This document shows, one piece after another, positions 19,914-29,155 of a DNA stretch of 56,099 nt. Origin of the DNA: CAYUVH01 sp964448135. Lineage in GTDB: Bacteria > Verrucomicrobiota > Verrucomicrobiia > Limisphaerales > UBA8199. Positions within the stretch are counted from its first letter, which is position 1, and each line of letters begins with the position of its first letter. A model generated the notes under the pieces. The model was not told where the DNA came from. It saw nothing but the letters and a program-made list of their open reading frames with translations, and did not search any database. Made by a program: the position numbers and the translations under genes. The stretch lies in NCBI GenBank assembly GCA_964448135.1, contig CAYUVH010000065.1, positions 1-56,099 on the forward strand, read 5' to 3'.

Positions 19914-22550
19914 TCAGCCTGCGGAAAGACTGCACGCTCCTGCAATCGGTTGGAATACCTCGGCCGAAATCTCATGCTTGCTGAGCGTCGCCAGCAGACC
20001 AGCCGTATGGCGCTTTTGCACGAGCACCATGATGCAGCCGCCCAGACCGGCCCCGGCCAGTTGCGCTCCTTCCACACCTTCCTGCTTGCGCGCGATGTCC
20101 ACGATGCGATCGAGTTCAGGCAGGCTGCAGGCGTAACTGCCGGAAAGTTCTGCCAGGTCACCATCGCGCTTGCGCTCAGTGCTCCACGCCGTAAGTTCCC
20201 GTGAATCCTCCGCGGCGGGAGATCGCTTCCAGGTATTGCGCCCGGTCTCGCGCGCAACCCGATCGCCGTCGTGAGAAAAGGCCATGAACCGGCCGAGACC
20301 CCGCGCGTCGCGCTTGCGCAGAAAATCGAGGCAGCGTTTTGCCCGCGACATTTCCGACAAACCAAACACCACCACATCGCGCACCGGGTAGCCTTCCGGC
20401 GGTGCCTCATGCGTGTGAAAGAGCCGCTCCAGGCGGTCGCGCTCGCACTCGGCCATTTGCGCCATCGCTGCCAGGGCTTTCGCGCGCGTGAGCCGCGCCG
20501 GCAATTCTCCGAGCAGCGTCGCGAACCGGGCACGCGTCAGGCCAAGATGTTCCGGCGTGATGTCCCGAAGGTGCTCGATGCGCGGGGCCAGATCCGGGCG
20601 CGACATCTTTAACCAGGCGCGGCCCAGATGATACGCCGTGACTTTCGCGTTGAAAGTGTTGCGGGCGTGGTGTGATTTCCCGGCGTAGACACCAGAATTG
20701 CACGCCACCAGGTCGTGGTCCGGAAGAAAAGCGGCGGATTCGCCGACCTTGAACGGAAAGAAGCTGACCCGCGTGACACAGCCGCGTTGGGCCAGTTTGA
20801 TGGCCGCATGGTCCGCCGCGCCACCGCGCGTGCCGACGAACCATTCCCCTTCCCCGCACAAACTCACCAGCCGTCGGGCGCTTACGGGAAGATGATTGAA
20901 CAGCCGCACCGCCTCCGCCGTCGCCACCACCAGCGCGGATGACGAACTCAGTCCCGCGCCCATCGGGATATTCCCGCTCACCATGATGTCCAGGCCCTGC
21001 AATCGGCGATCCCGGAACTGCTCCTGCAACCGCAGAATCGAGGCCTTCACATAATTGGCCCAATCGCCCCGCGCGGCTTCGAGCATCCGTTGCAAACGAG
21101 GGCCGTCCACCACTCCCTGCCAGTCGTCCCAATTCAGATTGGCGACCAGGTCGGAGATGCGAAACGTTTCCTCCGCAAAATGCTCGCCGTCGGCATTGGT
21201 GAGCGACACTACGTCATCAGGGCGCGGGGCGGCGACCATGAGAATCTCGCGGTTCACCGCCATCACGTTCACCGTGCCGCCTTGATGATCAATGTGCCGG
21301 CCCATCAGATTGATGCGTCCGGGAGAGCGAACCACCGCCACCGGCCGATCCGCGCCGTAACGCCGGGCGAAGCTGTCGAGCGCCGCCCCATAGCGCTCCC
21401 ACGGTATATCGTCGCCGTACCATTTGTGAAATTGCTTGCGCGTGGCCGGCGCGGGATCGCGCAGCCAGTTTTCCCAACGTGCGGGCGTGGCCGTTTCAAA
21501 GTGCGCCGCCATCGCGGTCACCGGCTTTTGGCCTTCCCTCGCGCGATACGCTTCTTCAATCGCCAGCAGCTCCTGCGGGTTGTTGAACGCCATGAGATCG
21601 TGCGGATCTTCGATCTCACACCCGACGATTTTCGCGGGCTTGTCGCGATTGGCAAGGATATGAAAAACATCCGTAAGATATTCCTCGTGGCTGGGACGGG
21701 TGGATTTCAACCGGCTCAAGGCCTCGAACAGCACCAGCGCGCGAAACACGTAGGTGGACATGTTCATCTGGTCGAAGCGTTCCAGCATCCCCCTGGCCCG
21801 CACCCGCTCCTTGCCCACGCGCACCAGGCCGTGGCGCTCTTCCTCCGAAAAGATCCGGGCAAATTCCTCCCGCTTCAACACCCCTTCTTTTCTCCCGCTT
21901 TCCTCCGCGTCCTTGCTGATTCCCAATTCCCCCGCCAGCCGCCGGGCCGTCTTCTCGCTGCAATGTTCGCGCAGCAGACCGAGCAGATACCCGTGAAAGA
22001 CCGAAGGGTGCGATTCGAATACCGCCGAAATCGCTGCCAGCGCTTCCAGTCGCTCACGCTCGGCGTCCTCCAGAATTCCCACGACATTGCCGCGCTTCGA
22101 CTTCAGCAAAATTCCCGCGCTCGATTTTGCCGGGCGCTTCGCCGTCGCCAGCGTTACATCGGCCCGGCTGGTTTCATGGGCCGCAAGTAGCTTTCGAATC
22201 ACCTTCGGCTCGATCACCTTGTCGCCGGCCACCACCAGGACATCGCCGGCGAACTTCAGGCTCTCCAAAATCGCCGACCCTTTGCGCGTGGCATCGCCAG
22301 TGCCCAATTGCTGGTCCTGGAAGGCGTAGGCTGTGCCCGGAAACCTCCGATTCACTGTCGCCATCACGCTCTCGGCCATCATGCCGACGACGATCACGTT
22401 CAACGCCGCGCCGCAAAGGTTGTAGGTCTCCAGCGCGCGAATGATCACCGGCGTGCCGAGCACTTCGAAACAGACCTTGTGCCGGTCGCTGGAACCCATG
22501 CGGGTCCCCTTCCCTCCGGCCAGGATGATGGTGGCGAATGGTTTCTTCAT
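19914..22550 (-). CDS. fused sugar nucleotidyltransferase / GHMP sugar kinase
   Basis: 878 residues, two domains. Residues about 1-330 are a GlmU-type nucleotidyltransferase (IILAGGKGTRMGSS at 8-21, the nucleotide-binding loop, then KVCFEVLGTPVI). Residues about 375-878 are a galactokinase-type GHMP kinase with motif 1 GRINLMGRHIDHQGG (411-425), motif 2 GNIPMGAGLSSSSAL (526-540) and motif 3 AGAGLGGC (about 831). Such fusions (Fkp of Bacteroides; plant and eukaryotic salvage enzymes) phosphorylate a free sugar at C1 and then make the NDP-sugar, so salvage into an NDP-sugar is inferred. In motif 1 the usual galactokinase Glu is Arg (GRH instead of GEH), so galactose itself is not assured; the sugar is unknown. 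The ABC transporter gene lies 21 bp upstream, on the same strand. Confidence 0.85.
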   Translation of the reverse strand: MKKPFATIILAGGKGTRMGSSDRHKVCFEVLGTPVIIRALETYNLCGAALNVIVVGMMAESVMATVNRRFPGTAYAFQDQQLGTGDATRKGSAILESLKFAGDVLVVAGDKVIEPKVIRKLLAAHETSRADVTLATAKRPAKSSAGILLKSKRGNVVGILEDAERERLEALAAISAVFESHPSVFHGYLLGLLREHCSEKTARRLAGELGISKDAEESGRKEGVLKREEFARIFSEEERHGLVRVGKERVRARGMLERFDQMNMSTYVFRALVLFEALSRLKSTRPSHEEYLTDVFHILANRDKPAKIVGCEIEDPHDLMAFNNPQELLAIEEAYRAREGQKPVTAMAAHFETATPARWENWLRDPAPATRKQFHKWYGDDIPWERYGAALDSFARRYGADRPVAVVRSPGRINLMGRHIDHQGGTVNVMAVNREILMVAAPRPDDVVSLTNADGEHFAEETFRISDLVANLNWDDWQGVVDGPRLQRMLEAARGDWANYVKASILRLQEQFRDRRLQGLDIMVSGNIPMGAGLSSSSALVVATAEAVRLFNHLPVSARRLVSLCGEGEWFVGTRGGAADHAAIKLAQRGCVTRVSFFPFKVGESAAFLPDHDLVACNSGVYAGKSHHARNTFNAKVTAYHLGRAWLKMSRPDLAPRIEHLRDITPEHLGLTRARFATLLGELPARLTRAKALAAMAQMAECERDRLERLFHTHEAPPEGYPVRDVVVFGLSEMSRAKRCLDFLRKRDARGLGRFMAFSHDGDRVARETGRNTWKRSPAAEDSRELTAWSTERKRDGDLAELSGSYACSLPELDRIVDIARKQEGVEGAQLAGAGLGGCIMVLVQKRHTAGLLATLSKHEISAEVFQPIAGACSLSAG

Positions 22551-22571
22551 GAAATCGGTCAGCGCTGGCGA

Positions 22572-23304
<733 letters not shown>

Positions 23305-23318
<14 letters not shown>

Positions 23319-24807
23319 AGCGCAACCTTCTCTCCAGCCAATGGGCCGCCAGCGATGCGGGATAACTCAGCGCGAAATATATCGCCGCCGTCATCACCCC
23401 CAGCCCGATGTAATCGTAGCTGGTCATCGCGAGCATTCCGTAGACTTTCGTCAGCTCCACCATCGTGATTACCGACACTATGGAGGAATCCTTGAACATG
23501 GCGATAAAATCATTCGTCACCGGCGGAATCACCACGCGCATCGCCTGCGGCAGAATCACATGCCGCAACATTTGCCATCGCGTCATCCCCAGCGCGAACG
23601 CCGCCTCCGTCTGCCCGCGCGGGATCGCCTGGATGCCGGCGCGGTAATTCTCCGCCTCGCTCGCGGCGTAATTCAGCCCCAGCCCGAGCACACCCGCGAA
23701 GAACGGATGCAGCTTGATGCCGATTTCCGGCAACCCGTAGTAAATCATGTAAAGCTGGATCAGCAGCGGCGTGCCGCGCATCACTTCCACATACGCCTGC
23801 GCCAGCCAGCGCAACGGCGCGACTGCGTACAACCGCACCAGCACGACTACCAGCCCCGCCACCACCGCCAGCACCATGCCGAGGACGCTTAATTCCACGG
23901 TCTTCACTGCGCCGGCAAGCAGCAAGGGCAGATACTTCCGCCACTCGCGCAATGCCGAGACGGGTTTCCATTCCGGCGCGACCGCCGGTTGATACGTCTT
24001 CAGACTTTCCTGCCGGGCGTCCCAAACGCCGTACTTGCGGTAGATGCGCTCCAGCGTGTGATTCTCCGCCAGCGTACGGATCGCCTGGTTGATGGCGCCC
24101 GCAAGCGCCACGTCGCTTTTGCGCAGCCCCACACCATAGTAGCCTGGTTCAAAGGGCTCGCCCGCCAGGCGCAACGAAGGATCGGGCTTCGCATAGTGGA
24201 CCGCGATCGGCAAGTCCATCACCGCCGCCTCGATGCGGCCGGCTTTCATGTCACGCATGCTCTCGACGTTGCCGGGATAGATTTTGATCTCCACGCCCCC
24301 GAGCTTCTCCAGCAGCCGTTCCGCCACCGAAGACGACAACACCCCCACCACTTTGCCTTTCAAATCTTCGATGTGCTCGAATCCCTGCGTCTCCTTGCGC
24401 GTGACGATTTGCTGCGCATAGACGTAATACGGTTGCGAAAGCAAAACGTGCTGTTGGTTCTCAGCGGTGATTTCGAGACCGTTGAGGATGATGTCGAAGT
24501 TGCCGCGATCCAGCGCGGGCATGAGCTGGTCCCACTGGTTTTGCACCATCCGGGCCTTCACGTGCAGTTGCGCCGCGATCGCGTCAGCCAGCTCGTACTC
24601 GAAGCCGATCATCTGTTCCGGCTTCTGCGGATCAGGATACACGTACGGCGCGCCGCCTTCGGCATCTGCTCCCCAGAGTAATTCGCCTCTTTTCCTGATC
24701 TCGGCGAGATGATCGGTCTCCACCGCGGAAGCAACTCCGCTCGCCGCCAGAACCAACACTGTTATATGACAAAAAGCTACGCGCGACCAACGCCATGCGT
24801 CACTCAT
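23305..24807 (-). CDS. fused amino acid binding protein and ABC permease
   Basis: 500 residues. A signal peptide (about 1-28) leads into a type 3 solute-binding domain (about 30-265: FEYELADAIAAQLHVKARM, then later domains ending near GVWDARQESLKTYQ). A linker follows, then a permease of the HisMQ/GlnP type (about 285-500) with the EAA-like cytoplasmic loop ENYRAGIQAIPRGQTEAAFA (about 391-410). The binding domain would be tethered to the outside of the membrane by the permease, as in some Gram-positive and other PAAT transporters. This fused form needs only one permease gene, with the ATPase gene next to it. Substrate cannot be told from sequence. Confidence 0.93.
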
Positions 24808-24873
24808 CGTGATGCACTGATAACACTAATTAAAAAAATTGCACAAATTATTTTTTGCGAATTTTATTTTTCT

Positions 24874-24986
24874 CGGAGCGCGGCTGTCCCCAGCCGCAGC
24901 GCTTGCAAACGCAAATCCAACATCCGAATCAATTCGCGCGTTCCTATCAACTCGCCCCCGGTGCGGCTGGGGACAGCCGCGCTCCG
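24874..24986. repeat. 25-bp perfect inverted repeat (REP-like)
   Basis: The arms at 24874-24898 and 24962-24986 are exact reverse complements; the core reads GCGCGGCTGTCCCCAGCCGC. Each arm is itself partly self-complementary (GCGGCTG/CAGCCGC). The 63-bp centre is unrelated sequence. It lies between the transporter operon and zwf. As I recall this word is common in verrucomicrobial intergenic DNA; a genome search is needed to confirm it. Confidence 0.85.
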
Positions 24987-25066
24987 TTTCACATCGCATG
25001 CGCCCTTGACCTCCTAAATTCATCCCCCGGGTTGAATTCCCGCCATATCTAAGCGATGCTCCGCGC

Positions 25067-26650
25067 ATGAACAGCTTCAACGACTACGAGATCGGCGCAG
25101 TCTGCACCCTGTCGGAAGTTCGCCGCGCGAACGTCCCGTGCTCCATCGTCATCTTCGGCGCGAGCGGCGACCTCACGGCTCGCAAGTTGATCCCGGCGTT
25201 CTACCAGCTTTTCCGCGACGGCCAGATGCCGCCGGATTTTCGCATCGTCGGTTTTGCCCGCCGCGAAAAAACCGACGACACCTGGCGCAAGGAATTGCGT
25301 GAGGCGCTGGATAAATTTTCCCGCACCAAGCCCATTGATGAAAACGTCTGGGCCGGTTTCGCCCGCCGCGTGGTGTATTGCCAGGGCGATCTCGCCGACG
25401 CGGCGGCATATAAAAAGCTCGAAGGCCTACTGAAGGGCTTTGGCAGCGAACCATTGCGCAATAACCTGCTGTTTTATCTCGCGATTTCCCCCAGCCAGTT
25501 CGGCGAAACCATCGAACACCTGCATGGCGCAGGTCTCATGCAGAAGGAGGCCGCGGCCAAAGGCGGCTGGCAGCGCGTCGTTGTCGAAAAGCCATTCGGC
25601 CACGACCTGGCCTCCGCGCGCACATTAAACCGCGAGTTGATCCGCTTTCTGCGCGAGGACCAGATTTTCCGCATTGACCACTACCTCGGCAAAGAAACCG
25701 TTCAGAACATTTTGATGTTCCGCTTCTCGAACGCGATCTTTGAGCGACTCTGGAATCGCGATTCGATTGACCACGTCCAAATCGCCGTGACCGAACAAGT
25801 CGGCGTCGGCAGCCGCGGCGGCTACTATGAGGAAGCCGGCGCCTTGCGCGACATGGTGCAGAACCATCTCCTCCAGGTCCTCTCCCTCGTCGCCATGGAA
25901 CCGCCCGTCTCACTCGAAGCCGAACCGGTGCGCGACGAGAAGGTGAAGCTCCTCAAATCCATCCGCCCCATCAACCTTGAGCATGCCGCCGAACAAATCG
26001 TTCGCGGTCAGTATACTGCGGGCACGGTCAAAGGCGAAAGCCGCCCCGGCTACCGCCAGGAGCAAAAGGTCAAACCCGATTCCGACGTGGAGACCTACGC
26101 CGCGCTGAAATTGTTCATCGACAATTGGCGCTGGGCCGATGTCCCGTTTTTCCTGCGCACCGGGAAGAATCTCCCGCTCAGCGCCAGCGAAGTTCGCATC
26201 CAATTCCGTCCCACTCCGCACGTGCTCTTCGCCTCCAAGTGCGACCAAAAGCTCGACGCGAATTCCCTGACTCTCCGCCTCCAACCCGACGAAGGCATCA
26301 CCCTTCGCATCAACGGCAAAGTCCCCGGCACCAGCGTCGAAGTCCGACCCGTCCGAATGCACTTTGCTTATGACGCCGAATTCGGCGCCTACACCCCCGA
26401 AGCCTACGAGCGCCTTCTCCTCGACGCAATGACCGGAGACGCCACCCTTTTCATCCGCCGCGACGAGGTGGAAACCGCCTGGGGCATCGTGGACGCCATC
26501 CGCCAAAGCTGGCAGGGCAGGAAGCTCGCCGACCGCGAATTCTACGCCGCCGGCACCTGGGGCCCCGCCGCCGCCGACGACCTAATTGCCCGCTCTGGCC
26601 ATTCGTGGCGTGAGCCGCTGGCCACCGCGCCGAAGACGGTCAAAAGCTGA
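25067..26650 (+). CDS. zwf: glucose-6-phosphate 1-dehydrogenase
   Basis: 527 residues, the normal size. It oxidises glucose 6-phosphate to 6-phosphogluconolactone with NADP+ (or NAD+), opening the oxidative pentose phosphate/Entner-Doudoroff routes. The nucleotide motif GASGDLTARKL (31-41) and the active-site signature RIDHYLGKE (202-210, with catalytic His) are intact. The C-terminal substrate region includes FFLRTGKNL and VRIQFRPTPH. Pgl and gnd genes are not adjacent. Its own promoter is probably within the gap that holds the 25-bp inverted repeat. Confidence 0.98.
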   Translation: MNSFNDYEIGAVCTLSEVRRANVPCSIVIFGASGDLTARKLIPAFYQLFRDGQMPPDFRIVGFARREKTDDTWRKELREALDKFSRTKPIDENVWAGFARRVVYCQGDLADAAAYKKLEGLLKGFGSEPLRNNLLFYLAISPSQFGETIEHLHGAGLMQKEAAAKGGWQRVVVEKPFGHDLASARTLNRELIRFLREDQIFRIDHYLGKETVQNILMFRFSNAIFERLWNRDSIDHVQIAVTEQVGVGSRGGYYEEAGALRDMVQNHLLQVLSLVAMEPPVSLEAEPVRDEKVKLLKSIRPINLEHAAEQIVRGQYTAGTVKGESRPGYRQEQKVKPDSDVETYAALKLFIDNWRWADVPFFLRTGKNLPLSASEVRIQFRPTPHVLFASKCDQKLDANSLTLRLQPDEGITLRINGKVPGTSVEVRPVRMHFAYDAEFGAYTPEAYERLLLDAMTGDATLFIRRDEVETAWGIVDAIRQSWQGRKLADREFYAAGTWGPAAADDLIARSGHSWREPLATAPKTVKS

Positions 26651-26785
26651 AGGCGAGGAAAAGCTCCAAGGACCAAGCTCCAGAGAAGTTCCAAGAACCA
26701 AATACCAACTCTAAACCAGGTTTCGAGGAGGCAAAATTACCAGTCGTTGGAGCTTGGTGCTTGGTCCTTGGAGCTTATTGCCTTC
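26649..26785. repeat. long inverted repeat with AAGCTCCAAGGACCAAGC arms
   Basis: The arms AAGCTCCAAGGACCAAGC (26661-26678) and its exact complement (26759-26776) lie immediately after zwf, flanked by outer GAAGGC/GCCTTC words. The centre holds further copies of related words (AGTTCCAAGAACCAA; TGGAGCTTGGTG). It is a dispersed word-like repeat; a shorter related word occurs at 5524-5539. Confidence 0.75.
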
Positions 26786-26839
26786 CAACGGATTATAAAC
26801 CTTTGAACGAAATCCACCCCACCCCTCTCTAATTAATGA

Positions 26840-27022
26840 AGGTTAAAATGGTATGGTTGTGGTGACCAAAGTTTCGCTGTTCGTTTAGGGTTAGCATAGT
26901 GGTTTTGCTAGTAATGCGGTTCGGACAGCGACCAAATAGTTGGCCGCATTACCCTTCTGAGCGCCCGGGCGAGGGCGTGTAAACCTCTTCGCCACTAAGA
27001 GCCGGATTCACATCCGGCTCTT
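26840..27022 (+). ncRNA. candidate structured RNA/leader upstream of accA
   Basis: No protein is credible here. Helix A pairs 26874-26883 (TCGCTGTTCG) with 26922-26931 (CGGACAGCGA, one G-U). Inside it is a TAGCA/TGCTA hairpin (26892-26910). Helix B pairs GTAATGCGG (26911-26919) with CCGCATTAC (26944-26952). Because B's first arm lies inside A and its second lies outside, A and B together form a pseudoknot, or else are alternative folds. A bulged GGCGAGG/CCTCTTCGCC stem follows at about 26968-26993, then a perfect 11-bp hairpin at 26997-27022. It could be a leader controlling accA or an independent RNA. Not recognised as a known family. Confidence 0.4.
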
Positions 27023-27025
27023 TGC
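26997..27025 (+). terminator. 11-bp hairpin, terminator-like
   Basis: AAGAGCCGGAT (26997-27007) and ATCCGGCTCTT (27012-27022) form a perfect stem around TCAC; only TTT follows, so termination may be weak or conditional. The TCAC loop is the same as in the terminator at 13075-13106. It lies 54 bp before accA. Confidence 0.55.
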
Positions 27026-27078
27026 GCGTACGAAAACAGCGTTGCCGGTCCCCCCGCCAAAGACTACCCTTCCCCACG

Positions 27079-28065
27079 ATGAAACATCAACTCGACTTCG
27101 AAAAGCCGATTGCTGAGTTGCAGGAACAGCTCGAGAAGTTGAAAAAACATCCTGGTTTTGAGGAAGAAGCCGCCGCGCTGGAGAAGAAAATCGCGGAAAC
27201 CCGGCGTCAGACCTACGAAAACCTCGGCGCCTGGGACCGGATCAAGATCGCCCGACATCCCAAACGCCCCTATACACTGGATTATCTCCAGCACTCTTTC
27301 AGCGATTTCAGCGAATTGCATGGTGACCGCCTTTATGCCGAGGACCGCGCCATGGTCGGAGGTTTCGCCCGGCTGGGTAAGCACAAGGTTATGGTAGTCG
27401 GCACCCAAAAGGGCCGCGACACCAAGGAAAACATCATGCGGAATTTCGGGTCCGCTTACCCGGAAGGTTATCGCAAAGCTTTGCGGCTCATGCGGTTAGC
27501 CGATAAATTTGGCCTGCCCATCATCACGCTCGTGGACACCGCAGGTGCCTACCCAGGTGTCGGTGCCGAAGAACGGCACATCGCCGAAGCCATCGCCGTC
27601 AATTTGCGGGAGATGATGTTATTCGAAGTGCCTATCATTACGGTAGTTGTGGGCGAAGGCGGCTCCGGTGGGGCCTTGGGAATTGGCGTTGCCGATCGCG
27701 TCTTGATCCTCGAAAACGCTTATTATTCCGTTATCAGCCCCGAAGGCTGCGCCGCCATCCTCTGGAAAGACCGCGCCGCCGCCGCCAAGGCCGCCGAGGC
27801 CCTCAAAATCACTGCCCGCCACCTGATCCAGCTCGGCCTGGCCGATGAAATCGTCCCCGAACCACTCGGCGGCGCTCATACCGATGCCAAGGGCACAGCC
27901 AAGACCCTAAAGGAATACCTCCTCAAAACCTTGGAGGAACTCCTGCCTTTGCCCCAGGAAGAACGGCTCAAGCAGCGTTACGCCAAGTTCCGCGCATTCG
28001 GCCACTTCTCGGAAAAGGCTGAATCCGGTGGTGTGCCTGCCGTGCCGGAGCACGTGGGGAGCTAA
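27079..28065 (+). CDS. accA: acetyl-CoA carboxylase carboxyltransferase subunit alpha
   Basis: 328 residues from the ATG at 27079; 19 upstream in-frame codons belong to the hairpin leader. The protein is the alpha carboxyltransferase subunit that, with AccD, transfers carboxyl from biotin to acetyl-CoA in fatty acid synthesis. The family pattern is clear: a helical N-terminus (DFEKPIAELQEQLEKLKKHP), LHGDRLYAEDRAMVGGFARL, the crotonase-fold core DTAGAYPGVGAEERHIAEAI, and GEGGSGGALGIGVADRVLIL with SPEGCAAILWKD. accD is not adjacent. The manA gene starts directly at the next base. Confidence 0.98.
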   Translation: MKHQLDFEKPIAELQEQLEKLKKHPGFEEEAAALEKKIAETRRQTYENLGAWDRIKIARHPKRPYTLDYLQHSFSDFSELHGDRLYAEDRAMVGGFARLGKHKVMVVGTQKGRDTKENIMRNFGSAYPEGYRKALRLMRLADKFGLPIITLVDTAGAYPGVGAEERHIAEAIAVNLREMMLFEVPIITVVVGEGGSGGALGIGVADRVLILENAYYSVISPEGCAAILWKDRAAAAKAAEALKITARHLIQLGLADEIVPEPLGGAHTDAKGTAKTLKEYLLKTLEELLPLPQEERLKQRYAKFRAFGHFSEKAESGGVPAVPEHVGS

Positions 28066-29022
28066 GTGCTCTACCCGCTGACATTTCATCCGATCTTCAA
28101 GGAACGCGTCTGGGGCGGAAGACGCCTCGCGGAGCTCTACGGCAAAGCCTTGCCGCCCAAAGTCCCCATTGGCGAATCCTGGGAAATCTCCGACCGCCCC
28201 GGCGACACGAGCGTCATCGCCAACGGCCCACTCGCCGGAAAAACCGTTCGCTGGCTCATGGAGCACCGCGGCCGCGAATTGCTGGGACGTGAAACCACGC
28301 CTCATGAAACATTTCCGCTCCTGATCAAAATCCTGGACGCGCAGGATGACCTTTCCGTGCAGGTGCATCCGCCCGCGCATCTTGCCCCCAAACTCGGCGG
28401 CGCCCCCAAGACCGAGATGTGGTACGTGGCCGATGCCCGACCCGGCGCGCGCATCTACGCCGGACTGAAACGCGGCGTCACACGTGAAGATTTTCAAAAG
28501 CAGCTGGCCAACGGCACCGTGGCCGAAGCCGTTCACGAAATCCCCGCGCACAAAGGAGATTCGCTTTTTCTTCCGAGCGGTCGGGTCCACGCGCTGGGAG
28601 CCGGCCTGGTCATTTTCGAAATTCAGCAAAACTCGGACACCACCTACCGCGTCTTCGACTGGAACCGCCTCGGCCTCGACGGCAAGCCCCGCGCGCTCCA
28701 CCTCGAAGAATCGCTGGCGAGCATTGATTTCTCTGATTACGAACCAGCAATGTCGAAAAGCGAATTCGAGGCCGGAATGCCTGTGCGCAGCCGGTCTCTC
28801 GTGAAGCACGATCTGTTCAATGTGGATCTGTGCGAGCTGGAGGGCGAAGCGAAGCTCGGCGAGGGGATGCAAATTCTGGCTGGGCTTGAGGGCGAGATCG
28901 ACTTGATCGCGGGAGAAACAAAAGTCCGGCTTGGCTCAGGGCAATTTTGTCTCGTGCCAGCAAGCGTTCCCGGGACGCGAGTCGTTGCAGCAAAGGAAGC
29001 CAGTTTTTTGCAAGTAAGGTAG
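28066..29022 (+). CDS. manA: mannose-6-phosphate isomerase, type I
   Basis: 318 residues, the Bacillus-type short form. It interconverts fructose 6-phosphate and mannose 6-phosphate using zinc. Likely zinc ligands are in QVHPPAHLAPKLGGAPKTEM (the Gln/His pair and a Glu) and in RVHALGAG (His); further conserved text is FEIQQNSDTTYRVFDW. The start is GTG at 28066, immediately after the accA stop TAA (28063-28065), so translation is probably coupled to accA. It supplies mannose units for glycan synthesis. Pairing with accA is unusual. Confidence 0.95.
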   Translation: MLYPLTFHPIFKERVWGGRRLAELYGKALPPKVPIGESWEISDRPGDTSVIANGPLAGKTVRWLMEHRGRELLGRETTPHETFPLLIKILDAQDDLSVQVHPPAHLAPKLGGAPKTEMWYVADARPGARIYAGLKRGVTREDFQKQLANGTVAEAVHEIPAHKGDSLFLPSGRVHALGAGLVIFEIQQNSDTTYRVFDWNRLGLDGKPRALHLEESLASIDFSDYEPAMSKSEFEAGMPVRSRSLVKHDLFNVDLCELEGEAKLGEGMQILAGLEGEIDLIAGETKVRLGSGQFCLVPASVPGTRVVAAKEASFLQVR

Positions 29023-29155
29023 CGCGCGCCCCAACCCACCCTCGACATCGCCGAAGGCATCGGCTTAGATAGCGAACACCTCGATTGGGGCTCTGGCACG
29101 GCTGCCTTCGGCTCTGACAGCGAGGAACCAACAAGAGTCTCGTTTCAACAACTTC

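Noticed and set aside
26840..27022. tmRNA or 6S RNA identity for the structured region
   Set aside because: No tRNA-like ends, no tag frame, and no single long bubble hairpin; the pattern is pseudoknot plus terminator-like hairpin.
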